This document shows positions 6,927 to 13,800 of a stretch of 17,982 bases of DNA, piece by piece; position 1 is the stretch's first letter, and each line of letters begins with the position of its first letter. Both the position numbers and the translations under genes were made by a program. The stretch covers positions 1 to 17,982 of the forward strand of contig JASIGD010000237.1 of the NCBI GenBank assembly GCA_030045295.1. The letters run 5' to 3'. This DNA comes from Streptosporangiaceae bacterium. GTDB taxonomy: Bacteria; Actinomycetota; Actinomycetes; Streptosporangiales; Streptosporangiaceae. The notes beneath the pieces are model-generated. The model was not told the DNA's origin and searched no databases. It was given only the letters and a program-made list of their open reading frames with translations.

Positions 6927-7310
6927 ATGTTCGAGCACCTTGTCCATGTGAGGTGGCGTGACACCGACGCCCAGGGCCACGTCAACCACGCCGTCTTCCT
7001 GACCTACCTCGAGGAGGGCAGGGACGCTTTTTACACCCAGGCCGTGGGAGATCCCAGCTATGTGGTCGCTCGGCTCGAAGTGGACCTGCGGGCGGAGGTC
7101 CGTCACCCAGACCAGCAGGTGACTGTGCGGATAGAGGCCGAGCGCCTGGGGACCACGAGCCTGACCACCCGCGAGACGATCCTGACCCCATCGGGGGAGG
7201 TAGCGGCCGAGGCGCGCGTCGTCACGGTCCGCTGGGACCCTGGTCACCGGCAGCCAGTCCCGTTCAGCGAAACCGAGCGAGCGCGGCTGGAAGCGGCCGT
7301 GGTCGAATAG
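6927..7310 (+). CDS. Acyl-CoA thioesterase, 4HBT hot-dog family
   Basis: A 127-residue single hot-dog-domain protein. The motif VRWRDTDAQGHVNHAVFLTY (8-27) is the 4-hydroxybenzoyl-CoA-thioesterase signature. The catalytic acid is probably D14 in TDAQGHVN, and the helix LEEGRDAF follows. The strand VVARLEVDLRAEVRHPDQ and the end strand VVTVRWDPGHRQPVPF complete the fold. The length matches YbgC-like bacterial enzymes, which hydrolyse acyl-CoA or acyl-ACP thioesters as dimers or tetramers. The start at ATG 6927 is fixed by TCGGAGG with ~6-nt spacing. It shares a 48-bp intergenic region with the divergent MFS gene. That region holds a small TCAC-GGTA-GTGA inverted repeat (6888-6899), so co-regulation is possible. 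Confidence 0.85.
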   Translation: MFEHLVHVRWRDTDAQGHVNHAVFLTYLEEGRDAFYTQAVGDPSYVVARLEVDLRAEVRHPDQQVTVRIEAERLGTTSLTTRETILTPSGEVAAEARVVTVRWDPGHRQPVPFSETERARLEAAVVE

Positions 7311-7311
7311 C

Positions 7312-7398
7312 CGCAAGCGCCTCACGTTCGGGGTCGGCGAGCGCGTTCCAAAAGCCTCGGGTGGTGGGACCCTCCCACCGTACGTTTCCGGCGATCAC
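7312..7398 (-). pseudogene. Possible Crp/Fnr-type regulator N-terminal fragment
   Basis: The minus strand encodes PTTRGFWNALADPEREALA in an open frame. It resembles the first helix of actinobacterial cyclic-nucleotide-binding-domain regulators, where a GFWxxLxxxEREAL helix precedes the beta-roll. The similarity stops at the 3' end of the convergent thioesterase gene: the frame continues into its antisense strand, and no beta-roll or helix-turn-helix follows. A GTG at 7398 could be the original start. It may be the stump of a deleted regulator gene, or a chance resemblance. Confidence 0.3.
7363..7379. terminator. Possible GC-rich hairpin after the thioesterase gene
   Basis: GGTGGGA-CCC-TCCCACC is a perfect 7-bp-arm inverted repeat located 53 bp after the thioesterase stop. 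It lacks a T-run, as is common in high-GC actinobacteria. It could stop transcription or belong to the adjacent pseudogene remnant. Confidence 0.35.
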
Positions 7399-7556
7399 CG
7401 GAATCTCTTTGACCTCGTTGGTGTCCTGGCCCGCGGGGTAACCGCGGTCAGCGGTCTCGCCGAACTCCAACGGGCGCAAATAATGGCTTGCCTCGTGCAT
7501 GGAATGGCCCAAGCCTGGCAATAACTCCACATGACTCCGATGCGCGGGTGGGTCGT

Positions 7557-7583
7557 GAGGTCACGCAGCAGGCTGCTGACCTC
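7557..7583. promoter_or_regulatory. Long imperfect palindrome upstream of the secreted-peptide gene
   Basis: Outer arms GAGGTCA (7557-7563) and TGACCTC (7577-7583) are exactly complementary. Inside them GCAGC (7565-7569) and GCTGC (7572-7576) are also complementary, with one unpaired C at 7564 and a 2-nt centre. An alternative inner register, CAGCAG-G-CTGCTG (7566-7578), is also possible. At 12 paired bases it is among the strongest inverted repeats in the intergenic DNA and ends 4 bp before the next palindrome. A dimeric-repressor operator is likely, by inference. Confidence 0.5.
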
Positions 7584-7587
7584 CGTA

Positions 7588-7604
7588 GATACCTTGGAGG
7601 TATC
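7588..7604. promoter_or_regulatory. Perfect palindrome overlapping the Shine-Dalgarno of the secreted-peptide gene
   Basis: GATACCT-TGG-AGGTATC is a perfect 7-bp-arm inverted repeat whose last base directly precedes the GTG start codon at 7605. The Shine-Dalgarno GGAGG (7596-7600) lies inside it. ATACCT-N3-AGGTAT resembles operators of PadR-family regulators. As RNA the same sequence could fold and hide the ribosome-binding site. No PadR gene lies in the window. Confidence 0.5.
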
Positions 7605-7766
7605 GTGCGCATCAGGCGAGCCATCATCGTTCCCGCTATCCTCGCGCTCAGTGCGGTCGGATCAATTGTGGCTGGTTCGGCGACATCAGTAGCGGCCGCG
7701 CCCGCGCCCAGCGCCCACGTGCTGGCGTCTTCTATCAGGGTCCCAGACGTTTACTATCACTGGTGA
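7605..7766 (+). CDS. Small secreted peptide (53 residues)
   Basis: The GTG start follows GGAGG by 4 nt. The protein has a textbook Sec signal peptide: basic N-region (RIRR, 2-5), hydrophobic core (AIIVPAILALSAVGSIVAG, ~6-24) and an Ala-rich cleavage region with AxA sites (SVAAAPAPSA). The predicted mature peptide is only ~20-25 residues and ends DVYYHW. There is no cysteine, so neither lipoprotein attachment nor disulfides. No similar gene or export system is adjacent. I have an impression that related actinobacteria carry several short signal-peptide proteins ending in a YYH-type tail, but cannot verify it. The function is unknown; a signalling or surface peptide is speculative. The two palindromes immediately upstream imply tight control. 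A longer in-frame extension to an ATG at 7488 is rejected because it would bury the signal peptide. Confidence 0.6.
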   Translation: MRIRRAIIVPAILALSAVGSIVAGSATSVAAAPAPSAHVLASSIRVPDVYYHW

Positions 7767-7834
7767 ACTAACCTGGCGCACGACTAACGCCTGTTGCCGT
7801 TTCTCCCAATCGGCGGCGGGCCGATCGTGTGGTT

Positions 7835-7862
7835 ACCGCCCCGGCGGCAAGTTTTTGCGGTA
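7835..7862 (+). terminator. Candidate intrinsic terminator after the secreted-peptide gene
   Basis: A CCGC-CCCG-GCGG hairpin (7836-7847) followed by CAAG and five T (7852-7856) lies ~70 bp after the peptide stop. A wider pairing TACCGC (7834-7839) with GCGGTA (7857-7862) is an alternative. Slightly upstream is ATCGGC-N5-GCCGAT (7809-7825). The remaining sequence to 8055 shows no gene. Confidence 0.4.
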
Positions 7863-8055
7863 AGCCGAGCTGGCTGCGGTGCCGTGGCGCGGACTTCGCT
7901 TGCGCCAGCAACTCCAGGCGCATTCTTTTACCGCCGTCCCCCGTGCCTTATTGCTCTACCGCAGTAAGGAACGGAGAATTCGATAGTTCCGGCAGGGAGT
8001 AACCGCGCTCCAGACCGGGACGAACGCGCGCCTAAACGACCTTCAATTGTGGAAG

Positions 8056-8724
8056 TTACTGAAGAGGCGTGAGGGGTTCCCGTGCCGGCAGCGCCTGGCC
8101 GGCGGCTGGGATGCCCGGTGGCTCGAGCAGGTCGGTGATGGCCTCGCGGAAGAGCTCACCGTAGGTCGCGGGGCCGAGATCGCCGAGTTCGCCGACGGAC
8201 ATCAGGGTGCTCAGCAGCGCCCCCAGGGCGCAGCTCAGCCGGACCCGGTCGCGGGCGGGGATCGCGGGGTTGCCCAGGATCCGGCGGAACTGCTGTCCCA
8301 TGTCATCGTGATCGCCGTCGTGTCCCTTGATGTGCAGGCTCGAGAGGGCGGTCTGGTTACGCTGGTGGAGGATGAACAGCTTGCGGTTGGCCAGCATCGT
8401 GTCGACGAGCCCGCGCAGCACGGCGGCCCATCCTGACGGCCCTGCTTCCGCGGCCAGCTGCTCGAGAACGGGCCGGGCCAGTTCGTGCAGGCGCAGGTGC
8501 AGCGCGACCAGGATGTCCTCTTTGGCGGCGAAGTGGTAGTAGATCGCGGCCTGGGTGAAGCCGAGCGGCTCGGCGATCTGGCGCAGGGTGGTCTTGTCGT
8601 AGCCCTGCTCGATGAACAGGTCCAGGGCGACGTCGAGGATCCGCTCGCGGGTGTCGCCTTCGTCGGGGTGCCTGCCGGTGTCGGCCAGGGTCCGCCCGGC
8701 CGCGGCTGCGGAACGTCGGGGCAT
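8056..8724 (-). CDS. TetR-family transcriptional repressor
   Basis: A 222-residue protein. The N-terminal helix-turn-helix spans ~25-72: [19 protein letters not shown], then [28 protein letters not shown], the canonical TetR recognition helix (QAAIYYHF). The C-terminal ~150 residues form the variable ligand-binding and dimerisation domain, with a long loop ([10 protein letters not shown]) and a Pro-rich tail. It probably binds the two 20-bp inverted repeats in the divergent promoter and represses both itself and the neighbouring ABC exporter, releasing DNA when the exported compound binds. ATG 8724 is preferred. The in-frame TTG at 8745 lies inside the operator and would make the operator coding; no strong Shine-Dalgarno is visible for either. 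Confidence 0.88.
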   Translation of the reverse strand: MPRRSAAAAGRTLADTGRHPDEGDTRERILDVALDLFIEQGYDKTTLRQIAEPLGFTQAAIYYHFAAKEDILVALHLRLHELARPVLEQLAAEAGPSGWAAVLRGLVDTMLANRKLFILHQRNQTALSSLHIKGHDGDHDDMGQQFRRILGNPAIPARDRVRLSCALGALLSTLMSVGELGDLGPATYGELFREAITDLLEPPGIPAAGQALPAREPLTPLQ

Positions 8725-8733
8725 GGCCGCAAT

Positions 8734-8753
8734 CTTACTTGACAACCAGTAAG
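8734..8753. promoter_or_regulatory. TetR operator, copy 1
   Basis: CTTACTTGACAACCAGTAAG has perfect 6-bp arms (CTTACT/AGTAAG) with an 8-bp spacer. It ends 9 bp before the tetR start codon. TTGACA inside it (8739-8744), read rightward, looks like a -35 hexamer for the ABC operon, so repressor binding would block polymerase. It matches copy 2 (reverse complement) at 18 of 20 positions. Confidence 0.75.
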
Positions 8754-8785
8754 TAGCAATGGTTACCTACATGACTGTATGAGCC

Positions 8786-8805
8786 CTTACTAGTTGACAA
8801 GTAAG
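8786..8805. promoter_or_regulatory. TetR operator, copy 2
   Basis: CTTACTAGTTGACAAGTAAG has the same perfect CTTACT-N8-AGTAAG arms as copy 1. The centres are 52 bp apart, about five helical turns. On the minus strand it contains TTGTCA, a possible -35 for tetR. Its right edge lies 11 bp before the ABC ATPase start codon, next to its GAGG ribosome-binding site. Confidence 0.75.
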
Positions 8806-8816
8806 CAGAGGCGCCG

Positions 8817-9812
8817 ATGAGTTCTGTGATGATCGAAGCCGGAGGGCTGACCAAGCGGTACGGCCCCACCGTCGCGCTGGCCGGCATCGACCTGCAGGTC
8901 CCGGCCGGGTCCATCCTCGGCGTGCTCGGGCCGAACGGCGCGGGCAAGACCACCGCGCTGCGCATCCTGACCACCTTGTCCCGGCCCGACGCCGGCTGGG
9001 CCCGGGTCGCCGGCCACGACGTGGTCCGGGAGGCGGCCGCCGTGCAGCGCAACATCGGCGTGACGGCTCAGCACGCCACCGTCGACGAGGTCCTGACCGG
9101 CCGCCAGAACCTGGTGATGATCGGGCGGCTGAGCGGCCTGCGCCGCCGCCAGGCGCGGGCGCGCGCGGGCGAGCTCCTCGGCCAGTTCGATCTCGCCGAT
9201 GCCGCCGACCGGATGCTCAGGGAGTACTCGGGCGGCATGCGCCGGCGCCTCGACCTCGCCGCCGGCCTGGTGACCCGACCGCCGGTGCTCTTCCTGGACG
9301 AGCCGACGACCGGGCTCGACCCGGCGAGCAGGCTCCGGATGTGGAACGTGATCCGCGGGCTGGTCGCGGGCGGCGTGACCCTGCTGCTGACCACCCAGTA
9401 CCTCGACGAGGCGGACGAGCTCGCCGACCGGATCGTGGTTATCGACCACGGTCACGTCATCGCCGAAGGGACGCCCGCCGAGCTCAAGACGCAAATCGGG
9501 GGAGCCCGGCTCGAGGTCACCCTCACCGACGCCAGCCCCGTCGCTTCGGACGCCCTGGAGCCGTTCGTGACCGGCCCCGTGCAGCTGAGCCAGGACGGGC
9601 GCCGGCTGCGGGCGCCGGTGCGCAGCGGCGGCGGGCTGGCCAGCACGGTCGTGCGCGCCCTCGACGCCGCCGGGATCACCGTCGACGACGTGGAGGTTCA
9701 TCAGCCCTCACTGGACGACGTGTTCTTCGCGCTCACCGGCCGCCCCGCGGACATGCCGGCGCCGACCACGGGGGACCGCGACGAAATCGGCCTGGAGGTA
9801 GCCCGGTCATGA
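8817..9812 (+). CDS. Drug-exporter ABC ATP-binding protein, DrrA-like
   Basis: A 331-residue cytoplasmic ATPase. Walker A is GPNGAGKTT (38-46), the Q-loop is near Q85 (VTAQHATVDE), the ABC signature YSGGMRRRLDLA spans 137-148, and Walker B plus the D-loop is VLFLDEPTTGLDP (157-169). The H-loop position holds Gln in LLTTQYLDEADELADR (Q194), a known feature of the daunorubicin-resistance DrrA subfamily. The ~95-residue C-terminal extension (LEVTLTDASP onward, ending with VEVHQPSLDDVFFALTG) is also DrrA-type. With the downstream permease it should form a homodimeric-type exporter for a hydrophobic compound such as an antibiotic. The start ATG 8817 has GAGG 5 nt upstream. The stop overlaps the permease start by 4 bp, showing translational coupling. 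Confidence 0.9.
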   Translation: MSSVMIEAGGLTKRYGPTVALAGIDLQVPAGSILGVLGPNGAGKTTALRILTTLSRPDAGWARVAGHDVVREAAAVQRNIGVTAQHATVDEVLTGRQNLVMIGRLSGLRRRQARARAGELLGQFDLADAADRMLREYSGGMRRRLDLAAGLVTRPPVLFLDEPTTGLDPASRLRMWNVIRGLVAGGVTLLLTTQYLDEADELADRIVVIDHGHVIAEGTPAELKTQIGGARLEVTLTDASPVASDALEPFVTGPVQLSQDGRRLRAPVRSGGGLASTVVRALDAAGITVDDVEVHQPSLDDVFFALTGRPADMPAPTTGDRDEIGLEVARS

Positions 9813-10639
9813 CCCTAGCCACCCTCCCGGCGCCACCGCGCCACCTCGGGCGGCGGTTCGCCGATGTCCTCGTCCTGACCGGCCGCAACCTCGTGCACAT
9901 CGCGCGCGAGCCGCTGCAGCTCTCCGACGTCACCATCCAGCCGGTACTGTTCACGCTGCTGTTCGTCTACGTGTTCGGCTCCGGGGTCGTCCTGCCCGGC
10001 GGCGGCAGCTATAAAGACTTCGCCATCGCCGGACTGCTCGCGCTGAACCTCACTACCTCGGCGATGGGCACCGCGGTCGGGCTGAGCACCGACCTGAACA
10101 CCGGCGTCATCGACCGCTTCCGGACCCTCCCCATGTGGCGGGCCGCCGTGCTCGTCGGACGATCCCTGGCTGACCTGTCGACGGCCGCCCTGTGCACGCT
10201 CATCGTCGCCGTCACCGGCCTGGTCATCGGCTGGCGCCCCGACGCCAGCATCCCGTCGGTCATGGCCGGGTTCGCCCTGTTCCTGCTCTTCAGCTACGCC
10301 CTGTCCTGGGGCTGCGGCTGCCTCGGCATCGTGAGCAAGGGCCCCGAATCAGCACAGGGCGTCGGCCTGGTTATCCTCTTCCCGCTGGCCATCGTCTCCA
10401 ACGGCCTGGTCCCCACCCAGCACATGCCAACAATCCTGCGGGTCATCGCCGACTGGAACCCGGTCAGCGCGGTAACCGCCGCCGCCCGCCAGCTGTGGGG
10501 CAACCCCAATCCCTCGGCGACCATCCACGCCTGGCCCATGCAGCACCCGGTAGCCGCCTCGCTGCTGTGGTCCGTCGCGCTCCTGGTCATCTGCGTCCCC
10601 CTCGCCGCCCTCCTCTACCGCCGACGCACCACCGGCTGA
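9809..10639 (+). CDS. Drug-exporter ABC-2 type permease, DrrB-like
   Basis: A 276-residue membrane protein with about six hydrophobic segments. It begins with a cytoplasmic helix (TGRNLVHIAREPLQLSDVTIQPVLFTLLFVYVFG) in which a polar stretch precedes the first membrane segment, as in ABC-2 permeases. The conserved DRFRTLPMWRAAVLVGRSLADL is the ABC-2 coupling-helix region that contacts the ATPase. Near the C-terminus, NGLVPTQHMPTILRVIADWNPVSAVTAAARQLW is the characteristic DrrB/ABC-2 motif. The start codon lies in ATGA, overlapping the ATPase stop, with GGAGG 10 nt upstream. It forms an operon with the ATPase and is controlled by the divergent TetR. Confidence 0.9.
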   Translation: MTLATLPAPPRHLGRRFADVLVLTGRNLVHIAREPLQLSDVTIQPVLFTLLFVYVFGSGVVLPGGGSYKDFAIAGLLALNLTTSAMGTAVGLSTDLNTGVIDRFRTLPMWRAAVLVGRSLADLSTAALCTLIVAVTGLVIGWRPDASIPSVMAGFALFLLFSYALSWGCGCLGIVSKGPESAQGVGLVILFPLAIVSNGLVPTQHMPTILRVIADWNPVSAVTAAARQLWGNPNPSATIHAWPMQHPVAASLLWSVALLVICVPLAALLYRRRTTG

Positions 10640-10870
10640 GCGCAACCCGTCGAACCACCCGCCCGACCACCCGCCGGCAGGCCCGGATCGTTACCCAGTC
10701 TGGGCCGGGTCGAGACCGAATCGCTCGGGTCCGTCGTAGCCGCTCGCATCAAGATCGCCGAACCGCCCCGGCAGACCACGCCAGATCTCTTGGACCTGCT
10801 GGTCGCGGCGGCGCGCGGGGACCTGGTAAGTATCCCGGTCCTGCTGCGCCGGCTGATCAGCGTGCCCTGA
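10640..10870 (+). other. Open, start-less reading frame continuing the permease frame
   Basis: After the permease TGA the same frame stays open for 76 codons, ending at TGA 10868-10870, just 3 bp from the stop of the convergent carboxylase gene. The second half (ARIKIAEPPRQ, then DLLDLLVAAARGDLVSIP) has coding-like composition with amphipathic helices. No ATG, GTG or TTG with a ribosome-binding site occurs in its first half, so it is not a complete gene. It may be the 3' remnant of a deleted gene, or chance in GC-rich DNA. No other gene was seen in 10640-10873. Confidence 0.3.
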
Positions 10871-10873
10871 TCG

Positions 10874-13800
10874 TCAGCCCGGCTTTGCAGACTGAGGTGT
10901 GAGGCCGACGGGCGCCGCGAGCGTCTTTCGCATTCCTCGCTGTACGGCCCCGATCAGGTAGGGCCGCAGCCCCGCGGCAGGAACGATGGTGTCGACCGAG
11001 CCCACGCTGCGAGCCCGTTCAATGCTGTGCAGGTCGTCGAACTCGTCGGCGACCCGTCCGAGCATCTCGGAGTGCACCGCAGGCCAGACCGCCGCCAGTT
11101 CGGTGCGCAGCCGGGACTCCTCGTCGTGGTCACCGTCGGCGGTGGCCGCGGCGATTCTGGTCCGCAGGCCGGCCACCCGGGTATCGGCGGCCGTGCGCTT
11201 GTTGACGTCGGCGGCGAACACGACTGCGGCGGCGGGCGCGCCGCCGATGACCGACGCGTACGAGCCCTCAACGGCGGCGACCTCCATGTTGTCGTTGAGC
11301 GTCCCGGAGAACACCACGAACGCGCCGCCGTGGTAACGGGAAACCACGCAGAACACGATCGGGCCGTCGAAGTTGACCACCGCGCGGCCGATCTCCGCGC
11401 CGTATTCCAGTTGGAGTTGGCGCAGCGACTCCGGTGAGCCGTCGAATCCCGACAAGTTGGCCAGGATCACCAGCGGCCGGTTCCCGCTGGCGGCGTTGAT
11501 CGCGCGCGCCGTCTTCTTGGACGAGCGGGGAAACAGCGTGCCGGCCGTCCACTGCGACGGGCCGTCCACGGGATGGGGTCCGTGCCGCGGCAACGGCCGC
11601 GATTCGAACCCGATCAAGGCGACCGGCTGCCCGCCCAGGTGCGCGTCGAGTATCACGACCGAGGCGGCATCCTGCATGTCGGCCCAGCGCTCGAGGGGCG
11701 GGTGGTCGGCATCGATCACGCCGCGCAGCAGCGAGCGCACGTCGAAGGGCTGCTTGCGCTCCGGGTTCGTAGCGGGATCGAAGATCTCGCCGAGCTCGCT
11801 GAAGCTGCTGCCCGGTGCGGCGTGCGGCGAGCCGGTAATATCCCGGTCGGCGGGATCGGCCGTCGGGGCCGGCCGGGGAAAGCGTTCGCCCGCGGCGACG
11901 TACACGTGCTCGTAGTGCGCCAGCAGCACGTCGACGGCGGCGGATATGTCCGGCGCCCAGTACTGAGCCTCGCCGTTCGGGCCCATGATCCGGTCATAGC
12001 CGCCAATGCCGAAGTTGTCCTCGGCCGACACTCCGCCGGAGTAGTCGAGCGACTGTTTCCCGGTCAGCACCATGGCCGAGTCCGGGGTCATGATCAAGAC
12101 GCCCTTGGTGTGCATGAGCATAGTGGCCTCGGCGTTCCAGTACGGCTGCGCGCCGACGTTGATCCCGGTGACCACGACGTTGATCTCGCCGCCGTCCTGG
12201 GTAAATTCGACGATGCCGCGCAGTACCCGGGAGATCCAGTCCATGGTCTCGGTGCCGGAGTCCATGGCGATCTTCGCCCCCGCCGAGATGGCGAACCACT
12301 CCACCGGGGCGTGCAGGCGCCGCGCCAGGTCGATCGCCGCGAGCACCCGCCGGCACTCCGGTTCGGCGAGCGCGCCCAGCGCGCGGGTCGGGTCGCCTAG
12401 CAGGACCACCCGGCGCATCCCCTCCGGGTAGCGCCTGGTCGGCGTGCTCACCACGCCCAGTACCAGGTTCGCGCTGTTCGACCCTGGAGCGCGGTCCACC
12501 GGGACCGCCGCGCCAGCGTCGTCGAGGTCGTATTCGGTGAATACGCCGGCCGTGCCGTCCCGGTCCGGCGAGCGGGTGATCATCGGGACGAGCTCATAGG
12601 GGTAGACGGCACGCCGGCGGCGGGCCCGGATCACGTTCTGCGTATAGGAGTTCAGCTCGCGCAACGGCTGCGGCGGCGGATCGGTGATGCGCACCGTCAG
12701 CCCGGCGCCCGGCGGGCGGGACATCCGCAGCATCAGCTCGCGGGATTCGCCGCCGCGTTCGGCGGCACGGAACTGGACCAGCACCTCCTCCAGGCCCAGC
12801 GCTCCGGTGCGCGCCGCGAGTGACCTGATGACCTGGTTGAATTCGGCGAGCGGCGCGTCGACGGCCGGCCAGACGTAAACCTGGATGCGGTTCCAGTCCA
12901 GCTTGGCCAGCTCGCGGTCGGCGGAGCGGACCGAACGCAGGCTGTCCAGGCAGGCGTCGAGGATCTGCTCGATCTGCGGCAGGCCGCGGATCTGTCCGTC
13001 CTGGTCGCGCACGATGGTCAGGTCGCGCACGTCGGCAAGCGCGATGAGCCGCTGATCACCCGGTACCTTATGGCCCTGGATTCGGAACAGGTGCACGTCC
13101 GGGGCCGAGGGCAGCCGGGTCAGCTCGAACCCTGACAACCGCCACACGCCGAGCCGTTCGGCTACCAGCGGGTGCAGGCCGCGCAGAGTGCGATCTTCCG
13201 CCAGCACCCCGTCCGGGCCCCGGCCGAAGGTAAACCAGGTCGGCCCGTCACCTTCTGCGCCGTCTGGCCTGCGCACCGCCACCGCGACCCGCCCGACCGC
13301 GGGCGGGACGGTGCCGAGCTTGCCGCGGATCCGGTCCGCCCTGGCGTCCGGGTCGGCTTTGTCTTCGGGCGTGTGGGAGGTTACGTAGAGATCGATGAGC
13401 GCGGTCCGGCCGGGCGGGAGCGCGTCGACCAGCTGAGGCAGGTCGGTCTCGGCGGCGCTTTCGCTACCCTCGGCGACGGTCGCGATCACCTGGTAGTCGT
13501 GTCCGCCGTGGGCGTACTCCGCGGTCAGCAGCGGCCGGCCGTTCCGCTCGCTGACCCGGACGTGGCGCAGTGGCCTGATCTGGTAGTACCGCCGGGTCAT
13601 CACCTCGAGCATGACCGGATGGTGCCGCGCGGCGAAAACGCCGAGGATCGGCTCGCCCGAGGCGACGATCGCGTCGATCTGAGCCGCCCTGGCCTCGGGT
13701 TCCGGCGACAAACGGTCGAGTTCCGCGCGTACCTGCTGTAGGGCCCGGGTCCGCTCGGCGGCGACCAGCGGGGCGTCGAAACAGCGGTAGCGGACCTGCC

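Noticed and set aside
7488..7604. Longer form of the secreted peptide starting at ATG 7488
   Set aside because: It would place 39 polar residues before the signal peptide and read through both palindromes; GTG 7605 has its own ribosome-binding site.
8725..8745. TTG start extending the TetR protein
   Set aside because: The extra codons lie in operator copy 1; ATG 8724 gives a normal TetR N-terminus.
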